This document shows positions 42,953 to 50,528 of a DNA stretch of 64,000 nucleotides, one piece after another (the first letter of the stretch is position 1; each line of letters starts with the position of its first letter). Made by a program: the position numbers and the translations under genes. Under the pieces are notes generated by a model, which was not told the origin of the DNA, did not search any database, and saw nothing but the letters and a program-made list of their open reading frames with translations. The DNA is from Rhizobium sp. P32RR-XVIII (GTDB lineage: Bacteria; Pseudomonadota; Alphaproteobacteria; Rhizobiales; Rhizobiaceae), in NCBI RefSeq assembly GCF_012641395.1, contig NZ_JABAIH010000009.1:162810-226809 (forward strand), read 5' to 3'.

Positions 42953-43645
42953 CTAGTACATTGATCCAATGAGACGAGCGAACTCGTGTTCGGGTACACC
43001 ATAAGCATCGCCGGCGAATGCCTCCAAAGCCTGACGGTTGCGTATGGTCACCTGACCCCTCTCGGCTACAATGAAGCGATGGCCCTCAAGAATATGGAGG
43101 GCTGTCGTCACGCTTGGACGTCTCACATTGAGCAGTCCAGCCAAGAAATCGTGCGTAACGGATAGCCGATCACCGGCGGTACGGTCGTGAACCATCAATA
43201 GCGATCGAGCCAGCCGTTCGTCGACGCGGTGAGTGGCGTTTGCAAGGGCGGTGTAAGCCGTTTGCACGAACAGCGTTTGCGCGTAACGGCTCAGGAGCTT
43301 TCGCATCGGCCGGCTTTCGACCATGGCCGCGAACAAGTGCTCATTCCTGATCCTGTGACCGCTCCCATCCACTTGCATGAACACTTTGAAGGGTGCTTGA
43401 TCGTCTTCAAAGAGACTGTTCGGAGGCGTCATTCCTTCCCGGCCGAAAATGCCCACTTCGACGGTCTCTCCAGAGGGCGAAACAGCCATGATCGAGCCGA
43501 TGCCGGACTCGGGAAAGTAGCTATAGTCTTGAGGCTGATCCGGCTCAGAAAGCACTGTCAAACGCGGCAGGTATGCGGGTTCCAAATTCTTTAGCAATCG
43601 TTCGCGGTCGCTGTCTTCGAGAAGGTTGAGAATCCTATTGAACAT
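42953..43645 (-). CDS. Crp/Fnr-family transcription regulator, 230 aa
   Basis: N-terminal cyclic-nucleotide-binding-type beta barrel (DYSYFPESGIGSIMAVSPSG, then ETVEVGIFGREGM) and a C-terminal winged helix (VTHDFLAGLLNVRRPSVTTA, then LHILEGHRFIVAERGQVTIR). No Fnr-type cysteine cluster is visible, so it is not an oxygen sensor of that sort; the ligand is unknown. It has its own GSR-type promoter 120 nt upstream and so may pass the stress signal on to second-tier genes. Confidence 0.88.
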   Translation of the reverse strand: MFNRILNLLEDSDRERLLKNLEPAYLPRLTVLSEPDQPQDYSYFPESGIGSIMAVSPSGETVEVGIFGREGMTPPNSLFEDDQAPFKVFMQVDGSGHRIRNEHLFAAMVESRPMRKLLSRYAQTLFVQTAYTALANATHRVDERLARSLLMVHDRTAGDRLSVTHDFLAGLLNVRRPSVTTALHILEGHRFIVAERGQVTIRNRQALEAFAGDAYGVPEHEFARLIGSMY

Positions 43646-43764
43646 TGCTTCTCCGTGCGGACCCTATCACCAAATACCTCGGTCCGTAGAGGCCGCGCGG
43701 TCTCCTGAATCACATTTACCCACTTGGTGCGAAGCTCCTTTCTATCCGGTAGGCTTCCGACATT

Positions 43765-43791
43765 GGAACACGGCAATCTCTTGTTTGTTCC
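43765..43791. promoter_or_regulatory. Palindromic EcfG-type promoter upstream of the Crp/Fnr gene
   Basis: GGAAC (43765-43769), 16 nt, TGTT (43786-43789) on the plus strand, and the same on the minus strand with GGAAC (43787-43791) and TGTT (43767-43770). The minus-strand direction serves the regulator. Its leader holds an ACCGCGCGGC block at about 43690 that recalls the shared leader element. Confidence 0.6.
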
Positions 43792-44051
43792 ATGGCTCCT
43801 AGCCGTTCAAATGGCTCGCGAGTCCTAAAGCATTGATCAAGGGCGCCGTCCCGGCGTAATGCTGCGTCGATCCGGTCCATGATTTCTATCCGCTGGGAAA
43901 GTCGACGATACCAAAATCGACGACGACCTTCGCCTGCGCGCATCTGTTCGAGTCTGGCGACGACGTCGATGGATGAAGTCGTGGATATGTCCCGTGTCAC
44001 CGTTGCGGAAGTAGTACCACTCCAACAGGGGAAACTCGACAGGTCCAAGTA
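43792..44051. other. Unassigned between Crp/Fnr and SDR
   Basis: Minus-strand frames with RRFWYRRLSQRIEIMDRIDA and, in another frame, EWYYFRNGDTGHIHDFIHRR suggest the remains of a short gene, of no recognised family. Confidence 0.3.
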
Positions 44052-44909
44052 CTACAAAATCGGCTTGCCGCCAGTGACAGCGATCGTCGCACCCGACACG
44101 TAGCTGGACAGCGGATCGGCCAGCATCACGTAGGCCGTCGCAAGCTCTGCCGGCTGACCGGGGCGCTGCATTGGAACCTGCTTTCCGAAGTTCTTGATAG
44201 CTTCTTCGGGCATCGTCGAGGGAATGAGCGGAGTCCAGATCGGGCCGGGGGCAACCGCATTTGCGCGGATGCCCTTGTCAGCCAGTATCTGAGCGAGACC
44301 CGCCGTGAAGTTCTGGATCGCGCCCTTCGTCGTCGCGTAGGCGAGCAGGTGGGGGCTCGGGCTGTCAGCATTGATGGACGCCGTGTTGATGATGGCGCTG
44401 CCCGGCTTCATGTGCTGGACGGCGGCCTTCGTCAGATAGAACATCGCGTGGATATTGACACGGAATGTAAGCTCCCATTCCTCATCGCTGATGTCACCGA
44501 TATCCTGAAAGCTCGCCTGATGCGCCGCGTTATTGACAAGGATGTCGATGCCGCCGAATTCCGCAACAGCGGTGTCGACGATCTTGCGGCAATGCTCCGC
44601 GTTCTGGATGTCTCCGGAGACGAGCACGGCCTTGCGGCCCTCCTTCTCTATCCAGGATCTCGTCTCTTGCGCGTCGTCATCTTCGTTGAGATAGGACACG
44701 AGCACATCGGCGCCCTCGCGGGCGAAGGCGATGGCGACGGCCCGGCCGATGCCACTATCCGCTCCGGTGATGATCGCCTTCTGTCCTGCAAGTCGACCGG
44801 ATCCCCGGTAACTCTGCTCTCCATGGTCGGGAATGGGCGACATTGCATTCGTGCTGCCGGGCATAGGCTGCTTGGGCGTGCTGAATGGCGGGGTCGGATA
44901 GCTGGTCAT
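44052..44909 (-). CDS. SDR-family oxidoreductase (YghA-like), 285 aa
   Basis: Classic SDR with the long N-terminal tail of the YghA/YhdF group (a PxxPF...Q-rich start, then SYRGSGRLAGQKAIITGADS with GIGRAVAIAFA). NAG motif VNNAAHQ, catalytic Ser in INTASINA, YATTK pair, and the C-terminal YVSGATIAVTGGKPIL. Soluble NAD(P)-dependent oxidoreductase with unknown substrate; this subgroup is commonly part of the GSR. The ATG at 44909 follows AAGGAG; four codons upstream of it are not used. Confidence 0.9.
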   Translation of the reverse strand: MTSYPTPPFSTPKQPMPGSTNAMSPIPDHGEQSYRGSGRLAGQKAIITGADSGIGRAVAIAFAREGADVLVSYLNEDDDAQETRSWIEKEGRKAVLVSGDIQNAEHCRKIVDTAVAEFGGIDILVNNAAHQASFQDIGDISDEEWELTFRVNIHAMFYLTKAAVQHMKPGSAIINTASINADSPSPHLLAYATTKGAIQNFTAGLAQILADKGIRANAVAPGPIWTPLIPSTMPEEAIKNFGKQVPMQRPGQPAELATAYVMLADPLSSYVSGATIAVTGGKPIL

Positions 44910-44949
44910 CGTCGGCTCCTTGTTTGGAATCATCTCGGTTGTCATCCAA

Positions 44950-44974
44950 AACCTGTGAGCCGGTTCGTGGTTCC
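44950..44974 (-). promoter_or_regulatory. EcfG-type promoter for the SDR gene
   Basis: Minus strand GGAAC (44970-44974), 16-nt spacer, GGTT (44950-44953). Confidence 0.65.
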
Positions 44975-45110
44975 GTACCTCGGTCGAGCTCCCAACGCGA
45001 CTGGGTTTGTAGCTGGAAACTGGAACAGTCGTTAGCGCCGCGCCGTAGCAGAGGACGGCCTTTCTTCGGGCCAGCAGGGCGACGATGAACGGTTCCGTCA
45101 GGTGCCGGGC

Positions 45111-45242
45111 TCAGCGGATGTTATCGATCGAGTTCCCATGCAGGAGATCAGCCGGGAAAGTGCGATCGGCGAGGAAGGGCAGCTAGGCCAGAGGGAGCGC
45201 GATAGCCCCGGGGATGAACAGCGCGATTGCATAGATTTTCAT
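45111..45242 (-). pseudogene. Small membrane protein with TAG at codon 20
   Basis: An ATG at 45242 behind AGGTGA opens MKIYAIALFIPGAIALPLA, then TAG, then LPFLADRTFPADLLHGNSI and an in-frame stop at 45111. With TGG instead of TAG it would be a 43-aa membrane peptide. This is the third small membrane frame in the window with one stop at a possible Trp codon. Confidence 0.4.
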
Positions 45243-45288
45243 CGCCGTCACCTACGTCTCTCGGGGTTGATCTAGGCCGGATCCGCGG

Positions 45289-45925
45289 CTACCTGTTGAC
45301 CCTGTCGCTTTGCCACGCCGCTGCGTACAGCGTCCGCGCGGCATTGCGCAGCTCGTCCTGTATGCCGTGATCTTGCTCGTATGCCACATGGTTTGTGGCA
45401 TACGGTTCCCAGTAACCGATATACCGGTCGATTTCGGCCAGCGTTCCGGCGGGAACCAGATCCATCGACTTCAGCCAATCCGAAAGGCCGCGCCGAACGT
45501 TTTCCGTTCCCTCGGGAAAACAGCCGGCCGGCAAGATGCCGGGGATAGTTCCAGCCCTTCATCTCTATTTCTTTCGCCTCTTTGGCGTGCTTACCATGCG
45601 TCGTGGTCGGATCGGGATTGCCGCCGTCGGCGCAGACTAGACGATCGATCATCAGCTTGAGGGGCGAGGAAGTCTGATACCAGTTGACCGGAGTCACGAT
45701 CATGAGGCCATGGGCCTCGACGCCGCCGAGGTGGAAAAGCATGCCTTGCATGGTGGATTTGCTGGCCGTATTCAGACGCGATGCGGCTGAGGTCGAGAAT
45801 CTCGACCTTGACGCGCGGATTCTGCTCGAGCACGGCCTTGGCGATCTCCATCATCCTGAAGATCTTCGAAATCTCGCCGGGCAGGTGAGCTCGCTTCGGG
45901 ATGAACCGCTGCGCAGCGGCAAGGA
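45289..45925 (-). pseudogene. NADPH-dependent FMN reductase/flavodoxin-fold gene, frameshifted
   Basis: Three frames must be joined: MEIAKAVLEQNPRVKVEILD (helix after the FMN loop), then GGVEAHGLMIVTPVNWYQTS and SPLKLMIDRLVCADGGNPDP, then LSDWLKSMDLVPAGTLAEID with GYWEPYATNH. These match NAD(P)H-dependent oxidoreductases that bind FMN. The N-terminal phosphate loop is not readable. At least two frameshifts make it inactive if the sequence is right. Confidence 0.65.
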
Positions 45926-46009
45926 CACGAGGAGAAGCGCTTCGCGGTCGCGCTGTTTCGAGACGGGCATCGCCACGCGGAACTTTGGGGGCTTCTCGCG
46001 CTTAGTTTA

Positions 46010-46110
46010 GGAGACCGTTCCCAAATCGGGGGTGAGTAAGCGGGAAGCGCATCCTCGTAAGAACCGTTGCTACCGCAATTGCATCCTGCTGAAGTGGAGT
46101 CACCCATGCT
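46010..46110 (+). repeat. Duplicated junction, copy 2, before YihY
   Basis: AAATCGGGGGTGAGTAAGCG and the bases up to the YihY ribosome binding site repeat the end of the DUF3618 gene at 42787-42880. In related operons YihY directly follows such genes, so this marks an old junction. Confidence 0.6.
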
Positions 46111-47188
46111 CAGTCGTCCGCGCACCAAGCTCTCGGGTATTGCTGCCTTCCTTGTCGTGGTGGGCGGCGTACTCGTCGCGCTGAAGGGCACACATGACCC
46201 CCTGACAGACAGGTCAGCGGAGAATGAACGGGAGGCTGGCCGCGGCAGGGACGCAAACGTCCCCGAGGCGATACCTGTGAAAGGGCTACGCGATGTCTTT
46301 TGGCGGGTGGTTCACGAAGTCAGCGATGATCGTGTGACACTCATCGCGGCTGGGGTGACGTTCTACCTCTTGTTGGCTCTGTTTCCCTCGTTGTCGGCTC
46401 TCGTCGCGCTCTATGGGCTGATCGCGGATCCGGTCACCATGGCTGACCACCTGCAGGAGCTCTCAGGCGTGCTTCCGCCGGGCGCTTTCGATCTCATCGC
46501 CGATCGCATCAAGAGCCTCGCCGAAAGCCGCAGCTCGACGCTTGGCATCACCTTCTTCGTGGGCCTTGCTATAGCCCTTTGGAGCACGCATAGCGGCACG
46601 CTCGCGGTCTTTGATGCGATGAACGTGGCCTATGAAGAGAGAGAAAAGCGAGGACTGATCAAGCTTAACCTCATAGGGCTGTGCTTCACTCTCGGCGCGA
46701 TGATTTCTGCCGCCACAATGATAGCGCTGGTCGCCGTCATGCCTGTGGTGCTTTCCTATCTTTGGCTCGACCAGTTCAAGGAGCACATGGCCCTGCTTCT
46801 GAGGTGGCCCGTTATGCTCTTGATCGCGGGGGCAGCGACCACCGCTGTATACCGCTTCGGTCCAAGCCGCGAGCCCGCCAAGTTTCGATGGATGACGTGG
46901 GGTGCCGCTCTCGTAACCGTCTCGTGGTTTGCAATGTCGCTGGGATTTTCGCTATACCTAAACCACTTCGCCAACTACAACGCGACCTACGGCACCCTCG
47001 GCGCGCTGATCGGCTTCCTGGTGTGGATATGGCTCTCGATCGTCATCCTGATCCTGGGAGGCGAGCTGAACGCGGAACTGGAACACCAGACGGCGAAGGA
47101 CACCACCACGGGAGCGCCGTTGCCGATGGGATCGCGCGGAGCCTATGTGGCGGACACCCTTGGTGAGACTGCGGACGAACCCCGTTGA
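46106..47188 (+). CDS. YihY/BrkB-family membrane protein, 360 aa
   Basis: Six-helix inner-membrane protein of the YihY/virulence-factor BrkB family, once misnamed RNase BN. After a first helix near residue 15 and a polar linker come AAGVTFYLLLALFPSLSALV, FFVGLAIALWSTHSGTLAVF, YEEREKRGLIKLNLIGL and NYNATYGTLGALIGFLVWIW, all family hallmarks. The ATG at 46106 follows GTGGAG. GGAAG-N17-CGTT (46043-46068) is a weak GSR-like site. Its usual partner genes stand 3.3 kb upstream. Confidence 0.85.
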   Translation: MLSRPRTKLSGIAAFLVVVGGVLVALKGTHDPLTDRSAENEREAGRGRDANVPEAIPVKGLRDVFWRVVHEVSDDRVTLIAAGVTFYLLLALFPSLSALVALYGLIADPVTMADHLQELSGVLPPGAFDLIADRIKSLAESRSSTLGITFFVGLAIALWSTHSGTLAVFDAMNVAYEEREKRGLIKLNLIGLCFTLGAMISAATMIALVAVMPVVLSYLWLDQFKEHMALLLRWPVMLLIAGAATTAVYRFGPSREPAKFRWMTWGAALVTVSWFAMSLGFSLYLNHFANYNATYGTLGALIGFLVWIWLSIVILILGGELNAELEHQTAKDTTTGAPLPMGSRGAYVADTLGETADEPR

Positions 47189-47675
47189 CCGGCACGAACG
47201 CCGCCTTCGCAGCCATTTTCTCGCGGTCATTTATGCCGGTGCCAGTGTGATGGACTCTTGGGCCATAGCAATTCATCGATTTTGTTTGGCAGCATGGAAC
47301 GGATGGAAGCAAACATGCGCGAGGCAAGGCTTATGCTTGGCGAGCTCGCCCATGCTGCCAACCCGAAGGTGAGAGACGGATTTCGCCCCTGACCGCATCG
47401 GAAAGACTTGAAAGGTGTAGGCACTTTCCTGTGTTTTTCCTTCTCGTCAAAATTCGTCACGCAATGGGCGATTTTCATAAGTCCTGACCCGTAAGAACGC
47501 ACGTTGTCGGGACGGCCGAGGCAGCGCCGGTGCCAAAACCCGGTGGCGGTTATGCCTTTTACTGTGTGTGATGCGGCCCAGAGCTCTTGCCATTATTTCG
47601 AACCGTTTTGGAAGTGGTAAGTGCCCGCACGCCTGACGTCGGTCTGTCGCCTTTGCCACCGATGTTCCGCTTTCT
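47189..47675. other. Intergenic stretch
   Basis: No supported gene. A short frame at about 47293-47391 reads MERMEANMREARLMLGELAH and ends soon after; it has no family and may be a relic. Confidence 0.4.
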
Positions 47676-47705
47676 AGAGCCGTCGGCGCAAGGGCCGGCG
47701 GCTCT
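47676..47705. terminator. Hairpin with 12-bp arms after entericidin
   Basis: AGAGCCGTCGGC pairs with GCCGGCGGCTCT around a 6-nt loop with one mismatch; TTTG follows on the plus strand. It begins 6 nt past the stop of the leftward entericidin gene. Confidence 0.55.
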
Positions 47706-47711
47706 TTGTTC

Positions 47712-47870
47712 CTAGTGGGCGGCAGCGTTTGCAACACGATTACCGGCGTTCTGCGTGGCATTGACCGTATTGGCAGTATCTCGCCCTATCCCGCGGATAG
47801 TATTGCCGCAGGCGGCGAGTGAAAGCAGGATGCAGCATGTGGTCACAATTGTTGTCACTGTCTTCATCAT
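47712..47870 (-). CDS. Entericidin-like small lipoprotein, 52 aa
   Basis: MMKTVTTIVTTCCILLSLAA with a lipobox (LAAC) at the cysteine near residue 21, then GNTIRGIGRDTANTVNATQN and a short tail. This is the entericidin EcnA/B pattern: a lipid-anchored small amphipathic protein that responds to stress. AAGGAGAAAG precedes two ATGs at 47870 and 47867. It is the third gene of the operon read from 48480-48504. Confidence 0.85.
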   Translation of the reverse strand: MMKTVTTIVTTCCILLSLAACGNTIRGIGRDTANTVNATQNAGNRVANAAAH

Positions 47871-47889
47871 CTTTCTCCTTTCACCGTAC

Positions 47890-48213
47890 TCAAGGATGCT
47901 CTGTGCCTGGCGAGGATTCGCGCTGATCGCGATCTTCGAGGTCAGTTGCAATCAGGAACGCGTCGGTATGCGCGCGCGCGGCTTCCCTCAGGGCATCCAT
48001 GTTGGGAAAATCGCCGCCCACGATTTCACCTGACTCCCGTTTGATTTCGCGCTTTGCCTCGATCCAGTGGTCCTCATGACGACCGTCAGGTCTTCCTTCT
48101 CGCTCCCAAATGGCATAGGCCCGTTTCCGCACTTCGTCTTCATGCACGGGTATAGCTCGTCCTTTATTTTCCTTAATCCCCTCCATCCAATCACCGCCGC
48201 CTGCCATGGTCAT
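47890..48213 (-). CDS. DUF2934 protein, 107 aa
   Basis: Contains the DUF2934 block VRKRAYAIWEREGRPDGRHE then DHWIEAKREIK, found in short alphaproteobacterial proteins of unknown function. The rest is acidic. The ATG at 48213 overlaps the stop of the preceding gene (TAATG); a second ATG two codons later is possible. Middle gene of a three-gene stress operon. Confidence 0.85.
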   Translation of the reverse strand: MTMAGGGDWMEGIKENKGRAIPVHEDEVRKRAYAIWEREGRPDGRHEDHWIEAKREIKRESGEIVGGDFPNMDALREAARAHTDAFLIATDLEDRDQRESSPGTEHP

Positions 48214-48455
48214 TATCTCCAATACCGGCGGCTGGTGGTGGCGGACGATCGGCCAAGAAGATAGCCCATGCTGAAGGCCAGCGCTCCAATGCCGAGGATC
48301 AGTGTGCTCGCGGTGTGCGGGTGGTCTGCCGCGCCTGCGACGACAGCATTGGCCTCTCTCTTTATCGCATTGGCTGTGTCAGATGCCACCTTCCGGACGC
48401 CTTCGGGTTTCTCAGATGGTGATCCGGTGAAGCCGGCTTCGGGATCGTTCGTCAT
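48213..48455 (-). CDS. Small membrane-anchored protein, 80 aa
   Basis: A polar N-terminus (MTNDPEAGFTGSPSEKPEGV), an amphipathic ANAIKREANAVVAGAADHPH, and one C-terminal membrane helix (ASTLILGIGALAFSMGYLLG) with a basic end. It resembles the shape of DUF883/ElaB-type inner-membrane proteins. AAAGGAGAA precedes the ATG. First gene of the operon. Confidence 0.75.
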   Translation of the reverse strand: MTNDPEAGFTGSPSEKPEGVRKVASDTANAIKREANAVVAGAADHPHTASTLILGIGALAFSMGYLLGRSSATTSRRYWR

Positions 48456-48479
48456 TGGGTTCTCCTTTCGTCAAAGGAG

Positions 48480-48504
48480 AACTGCCGGAGAAGGCGTCGG
48501 TTCC
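48480..48504 (-). promoter_or_regulatory. EcfG-type promoter for the 80-aa/DUF2934/entericidin operon
   Basis: Minus strand GGAAC (48500-48504), 16-nt spacer, AGTT (48480-48483). Confidence 0.65.
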
Positions 48505-48537
48505 TCGGTATTATTACAATAGGGCGCATGCAGATAT

Positions 48538-49778
48538 ATGAGTGCCCCGATCGCGAATTCGCTCGGCGGCGGGGTGACTGCCGACTATGACTTGCTACTC
48601 ACCCATTATGAGATTGACATCGCCGACGCGACAGGATGGCCTTGTGGCGTGAGACCGAGACCAGCGCCGGGCCTGAAAGTGAACGCCTTTGCTGGTAGCC
48701 TCGATCACCCGCGCTGGATGCATGTACTGCCGAATGGCGACGTGCTCGTTGCGGAGACAAATACGCCCACCAAGAAGGAGAGCGGCTTCAGCCTGCGCAA
48801 GATTTTCATGGCGGGGGCGATGAAGCGGGCCGGCGCGGCGACGACGAGCGCCAACCGCATCACGCTGCTGCGGGATACGGACCATGATGGTATCGCTGAC
48901 CTGCGCACTGCGTTCATTGAGGGTCTCAATTCGCCCTTCGGCGTGGCGTTGTTAAACGGCAAGCTCTATGTCGCCCACACCGATGCGATCGTTGCCTACC
49001 CTTATTCTCCCGGGCAGATCCAAATAACGGCGCGGCCGCAAAAGGTCATCGATCTACCGGCCGGCGACATCAATCACCACTGGACCAAGGATCTAATTAC
49101 CGGTCGCGACGGACGGACGCTCTACGTCAGCGTCGGGTCAACAGCAATGTCGGCGAAAATGGCATCGCGGCGGAGCAAAGCCGCGCCGCGGTGCTGAAGG
49201 TCGATCTCGCTAGCCGGAGAACGCGGGTTTTCGGTTCGGATTTGCGAAACCCCAACGGACTTGCCTGGAATCCGCAGAGCGGCAGGCTTTGGGTGGCTGT
49301 CAATGAGCGCGACGAGATTGGGGATGATCTCGTCCCGGATTACATGACGTCGCTGCGCGAAGGTGGCTTTTGCGGCTGGCCTTACAGTTATTTCGGCCAG
49401 AATGTCGACGTGCGCGCCAAGCCGCCGCGGCCGGACCTCGTCGCCACGGCAATCAGACCTGATTATGCGCTCGGCTCCCACACGGCTTCGCTAGGGCTGA
49501 CCTTCGATCAGGACTCTTCACTTCCGCCGCCATACCACGGCGGCGCATTCGTGAGCCAACACGGCTCCTGGAACCGAAGTGTCTACAGCGGGTATAAGGT
49601 GATCTTCATAGCTTTTCAGAACGGTAAGCCTGTAGACCGGCCGAGAAATGTCCTCAGCGGCTTCATCGGGGCAGCCGGCACGGCCATGGGTCGTCCGGTC
49701 GGCGTGACCTTTGACAAGATGGGAGCATTGCTCGTCGGCAACGTGATCCGGCGTGTGACGCCCGCCAGCGGGTCATGA
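48538..49778 (+). pseudogene. Sorbosone-dehydrogenase-like (PQQ-type) gene with one frameshift
   Basis: A beta-propeller sugar dehydrogenase in two frames. The first (to 49197) has WMHVLPNGDVLVAETNT, DGIADLRTAFIEGLNSPFGV and DINHHWTKDLITGRDGRTLY; the second (from 49191) has DLRNPNGLAWNPQSGRLWVA, VNERDEIGDDLVPDY and FVSQHGSWNRS. Near 49138 the expected VGSNSNVGENG requires one extra base, so a single-base deletion separates the halves. Joined, it is about 413 aa, normal for the family. No signal peptide is visible at the ATG at 48538. The di-haem cytochrome downstream would be its electron acceptor. Confidence 0.8.
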
Positions 49779-50099
49779 GTCGTCTGGGCATCCTCAGGGC
49801 GCCCCAAGCTCCATCATCGCTGGAATTTGCTGGGCTTCGAGCTGTTGGTGTTCGATCGAGACGGAGATCAGGGAATCAGGAGAATGAACGATCGGGCACC
49901 GAAACCACAACAGCAAGAAACAACGACTCCGCGCCCCAGGCATGCCATACGCTGCGGAGAATATCTGCCGCCCATGTCAGGGAACCGGCAACGTCAACCT
50001 TGAGACGTGTCGCGAGTGCAAGAGGACAGGAAGGTTCGGACGCCTGTCGGGGTAACGTCTGACTCACGACCGGCAAAGGCGTTCTTTGCAGCCGGCGAA
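49779..50099. other. Intergenic stretch
   Basis: No supported gene; it carries small unmatched frames only, between the dehydrogenase-like gene and the GXWXG relic. Confidence 0.4.
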
Positions 50100-50460
50100 T
50101 TTCACGTCGCAAGATGAAGCATTGAGCTTCTTTGACAGCTTGGCTCCTGTCTCACCCGACTGCTTGATTAGCCTTTGGCAAGGTCACGGGATCAGCACGG
50201 GTCACCCTGGGCGGGGTTTTGGAAAACCTTGGGCGGTAATGGCAAACGGTTCAGCCTCGCGGATGCCTGCTCTTTAAGATAGGCGAGCGAAAGCTCGCAT
50301 CGCTCGATCCCGCGTTGATCCCGCTCAAGTTTGCATTCCGCTTGAGCCGCTTTGGCCGAAGCAGGAGTGCGTGCGGCTGGTTTTCCTATGTTCAAAGGGG
50401 CTGCGGGCGAGGGGCCCCACCGCTTCAATGCACATTGAAGCTGGAACTCGCGAAAATACG
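50100..50460 (+). pseudogene. GXWXG/DUF4334 relic, second copy
   Basis: Reads SFFDSLAPVSPDCLISLWQG, HGISTGHPGRGFGKPWAV, matching the GXWXG motif region (compare 20502-21034), then after a stop and frame changes LASLDPALIPLKFAFRLSRF and WFSYVQRG from the DUF4334 part. Heavily damaged. Confidence 0.55.
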
Positions 50461-50468
50461 GCTGGAGA

Positions 50469-50493
50469 GGAACGGCTGCATGCATAGAGAGTT
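50469..50493 (+). promoter_or_regulatory. EcfG-type promoter for the di-haem cytochrome
   Basis: GGAAC (50469-50473), 16-nt spacer, AGTT (50490-50493). The ATG is 36 nt downstream. Confidence 0.6.
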
Positions 50494-50528
50494 AGTAAGG
50501 GTAACCTGGTGTCTTGAGATGGACTATC

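Noticed and set aside
45325..45340. CCGCGCGG inside the FMN reductase relic
   Set aside because: It lies within former coding sequence without the second block, spacing or promoter of the leader element.
47293..47391. 32-codon frame after YihY (MERMEANMREARLMLGELAH)
   Set aside because: It has no ribosome binding site, no promoter and no family; chance or relic cannot be told apart.
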